Origin: Pseudoxanthobacter soli DSM 19599
GTDB lineage: Bacteria; Pseudomonadota; Alphaproteobacteria; Rhizobiales; Segnochrobactraceae
NCBI RefSeq assembly: GCF_900148505.1
Contig: NZ_FRXO01000001.1
Span: forward strand, 62,001-126,000
DNA: 64,000 nt
Direction of reading: 5' to 3'
Shown here piece by piece: positions 20,059 to 29,772 of the stretch. Position 1 is the first letter of the stretch; every line of letters starts with the position of its first letter. The notes beneath the pieces were generated by a model. The model saw only the letters and a list, made by a program, of their open reading frames with translations. It searched no databases and was not told the DNA's origin. Both the position numbers and the translations under genes were made by a program.

Positions 20059-20517
20059 TCAATCTTTCTCCGGCTCGTCCCCGTCGGGCGCCGTCTGGGG
20101 GTCGTGCGTCGCGACCACGCCGGTCGGCTGCGAGAAGGCAGGAGGATCGCTGGCCGGGAAGCTCTCCTCCAGGGCCTCATCGATCTCTGCTTCGCTCGGG
20201 CCGTCGCCCGACGGCGCGTCGTCCGGCGCGCGGGTGGAAACCACGCCCGTCGGCTGGGAAAACGCCGGCGGATCGCTCGCCGGGAAGCTGTCCTCGATGG
20301 CTTCGTCGATCTCGGCCTCGCTCGGCGTGTCCGCCGAGGGCGCGCTGTCGGGATCGCGCTCGGCAACGACACCGGTCGGCTGGGAGAAGGCCGGCGGATC
20401 GCTTGCGGGAAAGCTGTCCTCGATCGCCTCGTCGACGGCCGCCTCATCCACCACGGCTTCGTCCTTGCCCTTCCGGGCGCCAGAGGCCGGTCCGTTCGTC
20501 TTTCCGTCGGTCGTCAT
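20059..20517 (-). CDS. acidic protein of three tandem SFPASDPPA repeats
   Basis: A 152-residue, very acidic protein. It consists almost wholly of three 42-residue repeats, each with a core (D)EA(I/L)E(D/E)SFPASDPPAFSQP followed by TGVV and a variable Asp/Pro/Ala linker ending in SEAEID. The core resembles the SFPASDPPS motif found as a single copy in many very small bacterial proteins of unknown function. GGAAGGA lies seven bases before the ATG. The repeats have diverged at the DNA level but keep identical cores, suggesting selection on the peptide. There is no signal peptide or membrane segment. I cannot assign a function. Confidence 0.8.
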   Translation of the reverse strand: MTTDGKTNGPASGARKGKDEAVVDEAAVDEAIEDSFPASDPPAFSQPTGVVAERDPDSAPSADTPSEAEIDEAIEDSFPASDPPAFSQPTGVVSTRAPDDAPSGDGPSEAEIDEALEESFPASDPPAFSQPTGVVATHDPQTAPDGDEPEKD

Positions 20518-20842
20518 CAGTGCGTCCTTCCGGTGTCCCCGCTTCGGGTTCGATGGGATCGGCGACCGCGCCGGGTGCCTTGTGATCTGTCCCGCCGTCC
20601 TGCTGCCTACCGTGGCCTGCTCGCGGCGTTACGGTCTTTCACAACCGCCGGACCGGCCTTGTGGTTCATCGGCCGTCTGCTTCCGGCGTCCGCCTCAAGC
20701 TCTACGCTCGCCATCCGGCCGCAGCCTGTGGTGCATCGCCGTTGTCGCCGGCCGGGACCGCTCGTCTCGGACGGCTTGCCTTATGGCAGCAATCTCGCAC
20801 ACCGTTGCAAAGCTTTCGAGATATCTCATCAGTATAAAGCAT
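20518..20842. other. intergenic upstream of the SFPASDPPA gene
   Basis: About 325 bp without a convincing gene, becoming AT-richer toward 20850. No promoter motif was found for the SFPASDPPA gene, and no EcfG site. Confidence 0.4.
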
Positions 20843-20879
20843 AAAAACAAAGAAGGGTCGTTCCGGGGAACGACCCTTC
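20843..20879 (-). terminator. strong intrinsic terminator downstream of the 25-codon ORF
   Basis: A perfect 13-bp stem (20852-20864 with 20867-20879) around a GG centre is followed, on the minus strand, by TCTTTGTTTTTATG. This is among the best terminators in the window and requires a minus-strand transcript coming from the right. Confidence 0.85.
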
Positions 20880-20920
20880 CATTGTCTGGCCGCAATCCGA
20901 GCGGAAAGCTCGGCGTCGTA

Positions 20921-20998
20921 TTACGAAGCGTAGGTCTCCGCAGAGGCAAGGACCCAGGACCTGTAAGCCGACGAGAGCGACGGATGACAATGAGACAC
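20921..20998 (-). CDS. 25-residue small ORF with an extended Shine-Dalgarno
   Basis: From GTG at 20998 the minus strand encodes 25 residues, MSHCHPSLSSAYRSWVLASA then ETYAS, ending TAA 42 nt before the start of a strong terminator. The sequence just before the GTG, positions 21001-21013 read on the minus strand, is AAAGGAGGTGATC, a complete match to the 16S anti-Shine-Dalgarno tail. Such a signal next to an in-frame start and a terminator argues for a translated mini-gene or a translated small RNA. I know no family for it. A leader-peptide role is possible but no gene follows on this strand before the terminator. Confidence 0.55.
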   Translation of the reverse strand: MSHCHPSLSSAYRSWVLASAETYAS

Positions 20999-21014
20999 TG
21001 GATCACCTCCTTTC
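20998..21014 (-). promoter_or_regulatory. full-length Shine-Dalgarno, 17-nt match to the 16S 3' end
   Basis: The plus strand here, CTGGATCACCTCCTTTC, equals the 3' terminus of 16S rRNA. Read on the minus strand it is the longest possible ribosome-binding site, abutting the GTG at 20998. Confidence 0.7.
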
Positions 21015-21265
21015 GATTGTTGACGGACAAGTTGAGTTTGGAATGCAAAATGAGTCGTGTAAAGCCGGGATTTTTCGCGCTGCGAAAGATTTTTTGAGCC
21101 GGCCTGCGACCGAATCGCGCGCTTCCGGGGCGCACGGCGCGCCATCGCGCTTGAACTCCGCGCGGTTTCAAACTAGGTCGGCAGCAAACGGCACGCGCCC
21201 GCCCGCGCGCGCCCCGGGCCGCCCTCCGGGCGATCCGGCCCACGGTTCCGAAAGCTTGCGTTCCG

Positions 21266-22858
<1,593 letters not shown>

Positions 22859-22919
22859 GAATACGCGCACGCCTGAGGCGGCAAGGGGGCGCAGGCATCC
22901 CCTTGCCATGCGCGGCTTC

Positions 22920-23618
22920 TTATAGCCACTTCATGCCCTGGTAGTCGCCGACATAGCTGAACAGGCTTTTGCCGTCGCACAGCATCTCGTGCAGGTAGGC
23001 GGGGCTGTATTCCTTCGGCTCGTAGGCGAAGAACTGGCTCATCGCCGGCAGGGAAGCCCCCTGCTTGCGCGGCAGCAGGCTGCTCTGTTCCAGCGCGACG
23101 AGATAGCAGAGCACCACGAGTTCCGAACAGAACAGCGACACGTCGCGGCCGCTCAGGAGCGCATCGAGGATCTTGTTGATCCGGTCGGTGTTGCTCACCT
23201 TGTTGGTCGAGAGTGTGATCGATTTCGCCGCGCCGGACAGCGAATAGGTCAGCCGCCCCTTCGCATTGGCGTGGAAGCCGAGCAGCATCTTCGCGGTTTC
23301 GCAGGCACCGATCGCGACGTTGCGGTGCGCGGTGCGGAAGACGCGGTACTTGAATTCCCGGTCCGTGGTGGCGAGGCAGTTGTGCTGCAGCCCGTGACCG
23401 TCCATTTCGGCGATCATGTCGTGCGAAGTCGCAATGCCGGCATGGACCCAGCGCGCGTCCAGGCCTGCGGAGCCTACTGCCTGTCCGGCCAGAATGCCGA
23501 GGCCGATTCCCGACAGCGTCACATGCTTGATGAGGATATCGCCCGGCTGGATCGGTCCGCCCGGCTTTGTTGCCGGCTTGCGGAACAGCTCCTTAAAGTA
23601 GCTCTCGCCAAACATCAT
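22920..23618 (-). CDS. permuted NlpC/P60 papain-fold hydrolase (YiiX/YaeF-like)
   Basis: A 232-residue protein whose motifs fit the circularly permuted papain-like fold. GDILIKHV comes near residue 26, the probable catalytic His in RWVHAGIATSHDMIAEMDGH near 58, and the probable nucleophile Cys late, in SLFCSELVVLCYLV near 163. Relatives are lipases, acyltransferases or amidases. There is no signal peptide, and the C-terminal 60 residues do not match anything I know. Start: tandem ATGs at 23618 and 23615, with AAGGA upstream. The 150 bp before the gene are clearly AT-richer than the rest of the window, which may indicate acquisition. Confidence 0.6.
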   Translation of the reverse strand: MMFGESYFKELFRKPATKPGGPIQPGDILIKHVTLSGIGLGILAGQAVGSAGLDARWVHAGIATSHDMIAEMDGHGLQHNCLATTDREFKYRVFRTAHRNVAIGACETAKMLLGFHANAKGRLTYSLSGAAKSITLSTNKVSNTDRINKILDALLSGRDVSLFCSELVVLCYLVALEQSSLLPRKQGASLPAMSQFFAYEPKEYSPAYLHEMLCDGKSLFSYVGDYQGMKWL

Positions 23619-23818
23619 TGATCCTTAAACGAACGAATTGGCGCCACTATAGAGAGAGGCGCTTTTCCAGTTCAAGGATCGGCGTGTTTTCTAGTCTTTC
23701 GTATTCTTTCATTTCGATATTTTTACAAGAAATAACATGGGCTTCGCATTTATTAAATGTTGGTAAGCTGCTGCCCTGCCTTACTTGCGGCGCCCGCGAA
23801 GCGCTTTCATGGCGCGTG

Positions 23819-23848
23819 GCGCCGGTCTCCGGGAGCGGAAACCGGCGC
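23819..23848 (-). terminator. hairpin downstream of trpE(G)
   Basis: A 13-bp stem (23819-23831 with 23836-23848, including one G-T wobble) with a 4-nt loop lies 23 nt past the trpE(G) stop. There is no T tract, so it may act as a 3'-end stabiliser or a Rho-assisted terminator. Confidence 0.45.
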
Positions 23849-23870
23849 TACGGCGTCGGATCGCCGGCGA

Positions 23871-26066
23871 TCAGACGGCGACGGAAATGTTGTCCTGTCC
23901 GGCCTGCCGGGCATGGAGGTTCGCCACCGCGTTGCGGATGATCGCCATGCCGGCGTCTCCGGCGAGCGTCATGATCGATTCCGGGTGGAACTGCACCGCG
24001 GCGATGGGCTCGGAGACATGCTCGATGCCCATCACCACGCCGTCCTCCGTCTGCGCCGTCACCACCAGATCGGCGGGCAGGCAGGAGGTGTCGGCGATCA
24101 GCGAGTGATAGCGCCCGACCTCGATTTCCTCCGGCATCCCCGCGAACAGTGCACCGGGATGGGTGACGCGGATCGTGGAGGGCTTGCCGTGCATCGGCAG
24201 CTCGAGCTGGCCGAGACGGCCGCCGAAGAACTCCGTCAGCGCCTGCAGGCCGAGGCAGACGCCGAAGATCGGCAGGCCGCGGGCACGGGCGCGGGCGATG
24301 GTGGCCGCGCAGTCGAAGTCCGTCGGCCGGCCGGGACCGGGCGACAGCACCACGAGATCCGGATCGACCTTGTCGAAGGCGGCATCGGAAACCGGCACGC
24401 GCAGCGTCGTCACCTCCGCGCCGGTGCGGCGCAGATAATCGGCGAGCGTGTGCACGAAGGAATCCTCGTGATCGACCAGAAGCACGCGGCGATGGCTGGT
24501 CGCCGCCGCGCCTGCCGGTGCCACGGCCAGCTTCGGCGGGTTCGCCGCCTCGCGGATCGCGGCCAGCATCGCCGAGGCCTTCAGTTCGGTCTCGCGTTCC
24601 TCGTCCATCGGCACGGAATCGAACAGCACCGTCGCCCCGGCACGCACCTCGGCGATGCCGTCCTTGATGCGCACGGTGCGCAGCGTCAGGCCGGTGTTGA
24701 GGTCGCCGTTGAAGTGCACGATGCCGACCGCGCCGCCATACCACGCGCGCGGGCTCTTCTCGTGCTGCTCGATGAAGCGCATCGCCCACTTCTTCGGGGC
24801 GCCGGTCACCGTCACGGCCCAGGCGTGGGAGAGGAAAGCGTCGAGCGCGTCCATGCCCTCGCGCAGCATGCCCTCGATGTGGTCGACGGTGTGGATCAGG
24901 CGGGAATAGAGCTCGATCTGGCGCCGCCCGAGCACCTTCACGCTGCCGGGCACGCAGACGCGAGCCTTGTCGTTGCGGTCGACGTCCGAGCACATGGTCA
25001 GCTCGGCCTCGTCCTTCTTGGAATTGAGCAGCTTGCGGATCTGCGCCTCGTCCTCGATGGCGTTGCGGCCGCGGGCGATCGTGCCGGAGATCGGGCAGGT
25101 TTCCACCCGCCGCCCGTCGGTGACGCGCACGAACATCTCCGGCGAGGCACCGACCAGCCACTCGCCGGCGCCGAGATTCATGAAGAAGCCGTAGGGCGCC
25201 GGATTGATCGCGGAAAGCCGGCGGCTGATCGCCGAAGGCGCGGCGAGGCAGCGCTCGGTGAAGGTCTGGCCCGGCACCACCTCGAACAGGTCGCCGCGGC
25301 GGAAATAGTCGAGTGCCTTGGCAACCGTCTCGGCATATTCGCCGGGGGCATGATCCCCCCGCCCGACGTCCTTCTCGCCCGGCTTGAACGGCAGCTTGTC
25401 GCCGTCGCGGGGCAGGCCGGCGGTGGAGGCGCCGCCAACGGTGAAGTCATAGGCATAGACCGTGGCGCGCTTGCCGTAGTGGTCGACGATCAGGATCTCG
25501 TCGGCCAGGAACAGCGCGAGGTCGCGCTGGTCGGCCGGGCGGGCGAGCCGCAGCGGGATCGGCTCGAACTGGAATGCGAGATCGTAGCCGAACGCGCCGG
25601 CGAGGCCGAGATAGGGGTCCTCGCCCGACTTGAACAGCGCCACCACCGCCCGCACCGCCGTGAACACGGACGGCTGCCGGCTGCGCTCCTCCTCGGTGAA
25701 GGGGCCGTCCGGCTCGGCGATCTCGACCACGAACCGGCCGGCGTCACCTTCCGTCCGCGTCAGCGCGGGCTCGGCCGCAAGCGCCGCTTCTATCGCGGGA
25801 AGCAGCACGCGGCCACGCGCGTTGAGCGCGGTCACCGTCAGTGTGCGGCCGGAGGCTTCGAGTGCGAGCGGCGGATTGACGAACGCGATGTCCCAGCGGG
25901 TGTATCGGCCGGGAAACTCGTAGCTCGACGAGAACACCGCCCCGCGCTCGGAATCGAGCCGGTCGACCCAGGCATTGATGGCGCCCAGATAGGCGATGTC
26001 GTGTGCCGCGCGATCGACGGCGACGCCGCCCGCGGTGACGTAATGAAGTTCGGCCGAGCCGCCCAT
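23871..26066 (-). CDS. trpE(G): fused anthranilate synthase, components I and II
   Basis: A 731-residue fusion that makes anthranilate from chorismate and glutamine, the first step of tryptophan synthesis. Residues about 1-500 are the chorismate-using TrpE part, with motifs [26 protein letters not shown]-like [15 protein letters not shown] and [12 protein letters not shown]. Residues about 530-731 are the class I glutamine amidotransferase TrpG, with nucleophile Cys in [15 protein letters not shown] and His/Glu in [11 protein letters not shown]. TrpE-TrpG fusion is typical of Rhizobiales. The ATG at 26066, preceded by GAGGGAGAGG, is preferred over an upstream in-frame start at 26120 that would lie over the attenuator. 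Expression is probably set by the trpL attenuator upstream. Confidence 0.97.
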   Translation of the reverse strand: MGGSAELHYVTAGGVAVDRAAHDIAYLGAINAWVDRLDSERGAVFSSSYEFPGRYTRWDIAFVNPPLALEASGRTLTVTALNARGRVLLPAIEAALAAEPALTRTEGDAGRFVVEIAEPDGPFTEEERSRQPSVFTAVRAVVALFKSGEDPYLGLAGAFGYDLAFQFEPIPLRLARPADQRDLALFLADEILIVDHYGKRATVYAYDFTVGGASTAGLPRDGDKLPFKPGEKDVGRGDHAPGEYAETVAKALDYFRRGDLFEVVPGQTFTERCLAAPSAISRRLSAINPAPYGFFMNLGAGEWLVGASPEMFVRVTDGRRVETCPISGTIARGRNAIEDEAQIRKLLNSKKDEAELTMCSDVDRNDKARVCVPGSVKVLGRRQIELYSRLIHTVDHIEGMLREGMDALDAFLSHAWAVTVTGAPKKWAMRFIEQHEKSPRAWYGGAVGIVHFNGDLNTGLTLRTVRIKDGIAEVRAGATVLFDSVPMDEERETELKASAMLAAIREAANPPKLAVAPAGAAATSHRRVLLVDHEDSFVHTLADYLRRTGAEVTTLRVPVSDAAFDKVDPDLVVLSPGPGRPTDFDCAATIARARARGLPIFGVCLGLQALTEFFGGRLGQLELPMHGKPSTIRVTHPGALFAGMPEEIEVGRYHSLIADTSCLPADLVVTAQTEDGVVMGIEHVSEPIAAVQFHPESIMTLAGDAGMAIIRNAVANLHARQAGQDNISVAV

Positions 26067-26110
26067 TCCTCTCTCCCTCGCACTTCCGCCGGACAGGGGG
26101 CGGGCGGCTG

Positions 26111-26145
26111 AAACGAACAAGGCCGCCCGGTTTCCCGTGGCGGCC
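26111..26145 (-). terminator. trp attenuator terminator hairpin
   Basis: On the minus strand GGCCGCC (26145-26139) pairs with GGCGGCC (26127-26121), with an inner CGG-GAAA-CCG stem, followed by TTGTTCGTTT. An upstream GGCGGCC at about 26193-26187 can pair with the left arm instead, giving an antiterminator. It lies between trpL and trpE(G). Confidence 0.8.
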
Positions 26146-26192
26146 CTGTGTTCACATGTCCCGATCGGTCACGCGCACGACGACGGCCGCCC

Positions 26193-26243
26193 TCAAGAGG
26201 CGCGCCGCCACCAGCCAGCGTTGAACGAACGGATCATCGACAT
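26193..26243 (-). CDS. trpL: trp leader peptide
   Basis: A 16-codon ORF on the minus strand encodes MSMIRSFNAGWWRRAS with two adjacent Trp codons (26213-26208). An in-frame second ATG at 26237 gives a 14-residue version, the same length as the trpL peptide of Sinorhizobium meliloti. The ORF is followed after 48 nt by the terminator hairpin of the attenuator. Ribosome stalling at the Trp codons under tryptophan starvation would favour the antiterminator and let trpE(G) be transcribed. Confidence 0.85.
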   Translation of the reverse strand: MSMIRSFNAGWWRRAS

Positions 26244-26251
26244 GGCACTCT

Positions 26252-26279
26252 GTTTAAGCGCAAGCGGCGGCGATTGCAA
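26252..26279 (-). promoter_or_regulatory. trpL-trpE(G) promoter
   Basis: On the minus strand TTGCAA (26279-26274) and TTAAAC (26257-26252) are 16 nt apart. Transcription would start about 26245, at or next to the trpL ATG, so the leader ORF would be leaderless or nearly so, as known for S. meliloti trpL. Confidence 0.55.
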
Positions 26280-26399
26280 TGCTGCGCCGCGCGTTCCGGA
26301 AAGGCCGCGGCAGCCCTCTGCCGACAGGCTTCTCGGCGCGCCTTCGCACAGGCCTCGCCCGGCGCCGGCAGCGATGCGTCCGGCGTCTGGCCGTGCGGC

Positions 26400-28019
26400 T
26401 CAGGAGGCCGGCTTCTCCACCGGCTTCTTCATGGGAAAGGACGCCTTGCGTGTGAAGATCCAGATCGCCTTGCCGTTCGGGTCGATATAGGCGCGCCGGG
26501 CGTCGAAGGCGGGATCGTGACGCATCTCGTCGAGGATGCGCTGCTGGAAGGCGAAGCTCGGAAAATTGAATCCGTCCTGACCGAGAATGCCAGGCTCCGG
26601 CGAGACAACGATGTCGCTGAAGCTGAAGGCCTGCTCGTAAAGGCTCCAGTCCGACCATGTATAGCCGTTGATGTAACGCTCGTTCAGCCCCTGCCGCAGC
26701 GACATGAATTCCAGCGTGCCGCTATAGACCGGGCCCGGAGAGGTAAAGAGCACGGTCGATCGTTTGCCGGGCTCCCTTGTCTTCAGCGTCGCAATGATCT
26801 CCGGAAGGATCGCCTTGCTGGCATCGTCGATGATCGCGACCCTCGGATCGTCCAGTCCCGTGCTGCCGGTCTTCGGAGTCCAGGCGGCGGTGAAGACGGC
26901 CGCGCCGAGGATGCCCACGATCTTCGGCGAAGGGCGCACCGCCTCGACGATGGCTCCGAGCGCCCAGACGGTGACGGCGATCACGGGGCCATAGAAGATG
27001 CTGCCGATATAGAAGGTCTTCACCGAGCTTGCCGTCGGGATGAGGTAGGCGACGAGAACGGTCAGGACCAGTCCTGCAAGTCGAAGAAGCCGCTGGCGCT
27101 GCCGGAAATGGATCAGAACGGCTGCGCAGATGATCAGGATCGGAATGCAGGCGTACCAGACCCACCCGAGCAGCCGGAAGGCGTTGGGATACACCAGATA
27201 GAAGACGATATGCTCGATTCTAGAGGCGTTAAGGCTCCAGACGCCCTTCTCGACGATGAGCGTGGAGTAGATGTAGTCCCAGACATGTCGCCAGCTGAAG
27301 ATCATGTATAGGACGATGGGGGCGAGTGCCGCGCAGAGCATGATTGCAAAGCGAACGAGCGTCGCTTTCGAACCGGCCGGACGCGCCGTCAGGAAGGCGA
27401 TGCCGAACTGAAGCACCATCCCGGTTCCGAGAACGACGATCGCCGCCGGCATCCCCGAGGGCTTGGTGAGGACCGCGACGCCGATCAGCAGGCCGTAGGC
27501 TGCGGCCGCGCGCAATCGAATGACCGCCAGATCCACGGATGCCAGCAGCGCCACGGCGAAGCCGATCAGCAATCCCCAGACAATGTCGGGGCGGAATTCG
27601 GAGATGACATAGCCGAACATGGGGGCGGCGAGCATCGCCATGATGATGCCGACCCGCGACCAGTCGGGTATGCGGCCGAGGGCACGCCAAGCCAGCACCG
27701 CAAACGCGAGCAGCCAGAGGGCGTTGAGCGCGTATGGCCCCCAGGCCTCCGTAGCACTTAACAGCAGCCCGAACGTGCCGATCACGGCGAAGACCGGCGA
27801 GTGCGCCGGCATGACCGTGAAACTGCGGAGAAAGCCGCCAAGCCCCTGATATTCGAGAGTGCCCAGGCGGGAGATCGCATCGATCAGATACGAGACGTCG
27901 TCGTAGATCGGAACAACCGCCAGTCGTCCTGCGTGGAGAAGATACGAAAAGGTGCAGGCGAAAAAGAAGACGCAGAAAAGGACCAGGAAACCCCGTGCGA
28001 TCTTCGACGTCTCTCCCAT
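26400..28019 (-). CDS. GT-C fold membrane glycosyltransferase-like protein
   Basis: A 539-residue protein with about eleven hydrophobic segments between residues 10 and 370 and a soluble C-terminal region. The first periplasmic loop carries PIYDDVSYLIDAI, with the acidic pair typical of family 39/83 glycosyltransferases that use polyprenyl-phosphate sugars, and a later EFRPDIVWG. Sugar donor and acceptor are unknown. No polysaccharide or lipid-modification genes lie beside it; it is flanked by trpL and a palindromic repeat. GC is slightly lower than in neighbours, so transfer is possible but not shown. Confidence 0.7.
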   Translation of the reverse strand: MGETSKIARGFLVLFCVFFFACTFSYLLHAGRLAVVPIYDDVSYLIDAISRLGTLEYQGLGGFLRSFTVMPAHSPVFAVIGTFGLLLSATEAWGPYALNALWLLAFAVLAWRALGRIPDWSRVGIIMAMLAAPMFGYVISEFRPDIVWGLLIGFAVALLASVDLAVIRLRAAAAYGLLIGVAVLTKPSGMPAAIVVLGTGMVLQFGIAFLTARPAGSKATLVRFAIMLCAALAPIVLYMIFSWRHVWDYIYSTLIVEKGVWSLNASRIEHIVFYLVYPNAFRLLGWVWYACIPILIICAAVLIHFRQRQRLLRLAGLVLTVLVAYLIPTASSVKTFYIGSIFYGPVIAVTVWALGAIVEAVRPSPKIVGILGAAVFTAAWTPKTGSTGLDDPRVAIIDDASKAILPEIIATLKTREPGKRSTVLFTSPGPVYSGTLEFMSLRQGLNERYINGYTWSDWSLYEQAFSFSDIVVSPEPGILGQDGFNFPSFAFQQRILDEMRHDPAFDARRAYIDPNGKAIWIFTRKASFPMKKPVEKPAS

Positions 28020-28170
28020 GGAAAATGTCTCTCGCTCGCTGAAAGGTGCCTTTCGGGAGCCGCCATCATAACGAAGTCGAGCGAGGATGGCAGGGCAAAA
28101 TCCCTAAATACGCAGCGAGGCGTCCGTCACGCTTTGGATGCCGCTGCATCTGCTGAACCAACCGCGCGGC

Positions 28171-28273
28171 CTGGAACGGATCGAGCACGCCTGAAGGGGA
28201 AATGCTCCACGCTTTCGACCGGGAACAATGTTCCTGCCGATCGGATGGTTCCGTCCGATCGCAATGCGCTCTG
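28171..28273 (-). repeat. RIME-like two-hairpin repeat, copy B (degenerate)
   Basis: In the minus orientation it retains the AGAGCGC edge, the short hairpin (its arms appear on the plus strand as CGATCGGATG and CGTCCGATCG with loop GTTC), the central TCGAAAGC and the AGCATTTCCCC start of the second hairpin, whose other arm has decayed. Confidence 0.7.
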
Positions 28274-28349
28274 GGCAGCACCGCCGGGCGGACTGGCGGG
28301 CACGTGGGGGAGCGGTACACCAGCGTCGGCGGCGGGCGGCTTTCGCGCC

Positions 28350-28374
28350 GGAACCGGCACAGGCGACGGGCGTT
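28350..28374 (+). promoter_or_regulatory. EcfG-type general stress promoter
   Basis: GGAAC (28350-28354), exactly 16 nt, CGTT (28371-28374): a perfect match to the PhyR/EcfG regulon consensus of alphaproteobacteria. It points at the PLDc_N gene, whose start is 52 nt downstream. Confidence 0.7.
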
Positions 28375-28425
28375 CTCTCTGTCAAGCTCGCTGGAAGGCG
28401 CGGGCCTTACAATGGAGACGATATC

Positions 28426-28614
28426 GTGGGCATTGAATTCGGCGGGCTGCTTGGTCTGATCATCCTCGTTCTGGACATCTACGCCATCATCAGGACGGTC
28501 CAGTCGGGCGCATCCACCGCCGCGAAACTGATCTGGGTGGTGGTCATTCTGGTGCTGCCGGTGCTGGGCCTGCTGGCGTGGCTGATCGCCGGCCCGAACT
28601 CGCCGCGCACCTGA
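28426..28614 (+). CDS. small PLDc_N-like two-helix membrane protein
   Basis: A 62-residue protein from GTG at 28426 (GGAG eight bases upstream). Helix 1 covers GLLGLIILVLDIYAIIRTV, then a short loop with Ser/Ala/Lys, then helix 2 KLIWVVVILVLPVLGLLAWL, ending IAGPNSPRT. This is the PLDc_N (phospholipase D nuclease N-terminal) helical hairpin, here as a free-standing protein. Free-standing copies are common and of unknown function. The EcfG-type promoter suggests a general stress response role at the inner membrane. Confidence 0.8.
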   Translation: MGIEFGGLLGLIILVLDIYAIIRTVQSGASTAAKLIWVVVILVLPVLGLLAWLIAGPNSPRT

Positions 28615-28620
28615 CCGGCG

Positions 28621-29772
28621 TCACGCCCGGCAGTGTTCGATCAGCCGGGCGATGAAATCCATGCACTTGTCGAGTTCGGCGACCTCGATGAACTCGTCCG
28701 GGGTGTGGGCCTGCTCGATGGAGCCCGGGCCCACCACCACCGTCGGGATGTCGATGCCCGAGAACAGCCCCGCCTCGGTGCCGTAGGCGACCTTCGCCAG
28801 GTCGTTGCGTCCGGCAAGCCGCATGGCGAGGCGCGTGACCTCGTCGTCGACGCCGGTATCGAGGCCCGGTATTCCGGACAGATATTCGAACCGGATGCCC
28901 GTCTCGGGTGCCACGGCGTGCATTTCCGGTTCCAGCACCGTTCGTGCGAAGGCCTCGACCTCGGCGATCACGGCATCGCAATCGACCTGCGGCAGCACGC
29001 GGAACTCGAACGTCACGGTGCAGAGCTCAGGCACGATGTTGACGGCGGTGCCGCCCTCGATCACGCCGGTATGGGTGGTCGAGACCGGCACGTCGTACAT
29101 GGAATCGGCCGGACCGGCCGCCCATTTCTGCCCGAGCTCGCGGATGAAGACAACGAGACGGGCCGCATACTCAACGGCATTGACCCCGAGCGGCGCCAGC
29201 GAGGAATGGCACGGCCGGCCGGTGACGACGGCCTGGTAGCTCCGTTTCGCCTTGTGGGCGACCACCACCTGCATCGAGGTCGGCTCGCCGACGAAGCAGG
29301 CGAGCGGCAGCAGGGGCTCCGCCCGCAAGTCCTCGATCAGGCCGCGCACGCCGGTGCAGCCGACTTCCTCGTCATAGGAGAAGGCGAGATGGATCGGCCG
29401 CTTGAGGTCGGCCGCGAGCATCGCCGGCACCGAGGCGAGGCAGCAGGCGAGAAAGCCCTTCATGTCGACCGCGCCGCGGCCGATCAGCCGGTCGCCGTTG
29501 CGCGTCAGCGTGAACGGGTCGCTGCTCCAGAGCTGGCCGTCGACGGGAACGACGTCGGTGTGGCCTGAAAGGATATAGCCGCGCTCGTCCGCGGGTCCGA
29601 TCGTGGCCCACAGGTTGGCTTTGTCTCCGGCCGGGTCGTAGACGCGCTTCGTCGGAACCCCGAGACGGTTCAACTCGGCCTCGGCCCAGTCGATCAGGGC
29701 GAGATTGGAGTTGCGGCTCGTCGTATCGAAGCCGACGAGGCGTTCGAGCATGGCGATGGCGTACGAACTCAT
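28621..29772 (-). CDS. argE: acetylornithine deacetylase (M20 peptidase family)
   Basis: A 383-residue zinc-dependent deacetylase that releases ornithine from N-acetylornithine in arginine synthesis. Metal ligands appear in SGHTDVVPVDGQ (His, near 72), GRGAVDMKGFLAC (Asp, near 104), SYDEEVGCTGVRG (Glu pair, near 136) and EPTSMQVV (near 161). SNLALIDWAEAEL near the N-terminus is typical of ArgE rather than DapE. The start chosen is ATG 29772, giving the usual length; ATG 29793, seven codons upstream, is an alternative. It converges with the PLDc_N gene, with only six bases between the stops. Confidence 0.9.
   Translation of the reverse strand: MSSYAIAMLERLVGFDTTSRNSNLALIDWAEAELNRLGVPTKRVYDPAGDKANLWATIGPADERGYILSGHTDVVPVDGQLWSSDPFTLTRNGDRLIGRGAVDMKGFLACCLASVPAMLAADLKRPIHLAFSYDEEVGCTGVRGLIEDLRAEPLLPLACFVGEPTSMQVVVAHKAKRSYQAVVTGRPCHSSLAPLGVNAVEYAARLVVFIRELGQKWAAGPADSMYDVPVSTTHTGVIEGGTAVNIVPELCTVTFEFRVLPQVDCDAVIAEVEAFARTVLEPEMHAVAPETGIRFEYLSGIPGLDTGVDDEVTRLAMRLAGRNDLAKVAYGTEAGLFSGIDIPTVVVGPGSIEQAHTPDEFIEVAELDKCMDFIARLIEHCRA

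Larger units (their letters stand above)
28020..28425. other. intergenic with repeat copy B and an EcfG promoter
   Basis: A 406-bp divergent gap. It contains a degenerate repeat copy (28171-28273) and the EcfG-type promoter (28350-28374) of the PLDc_N gene. No promoter was recognised for the glycosyltransferase. Confidence 0.5.

Noticed and set aside
20998-21014. 17-nt identity to the 3' end of 16S rRNA as an rRNA gene fragment
   Set aside because: Nothing else of 16S is present; on the other strand it is a perfectly placed Shine-Dalgarno, a simpler explanation.
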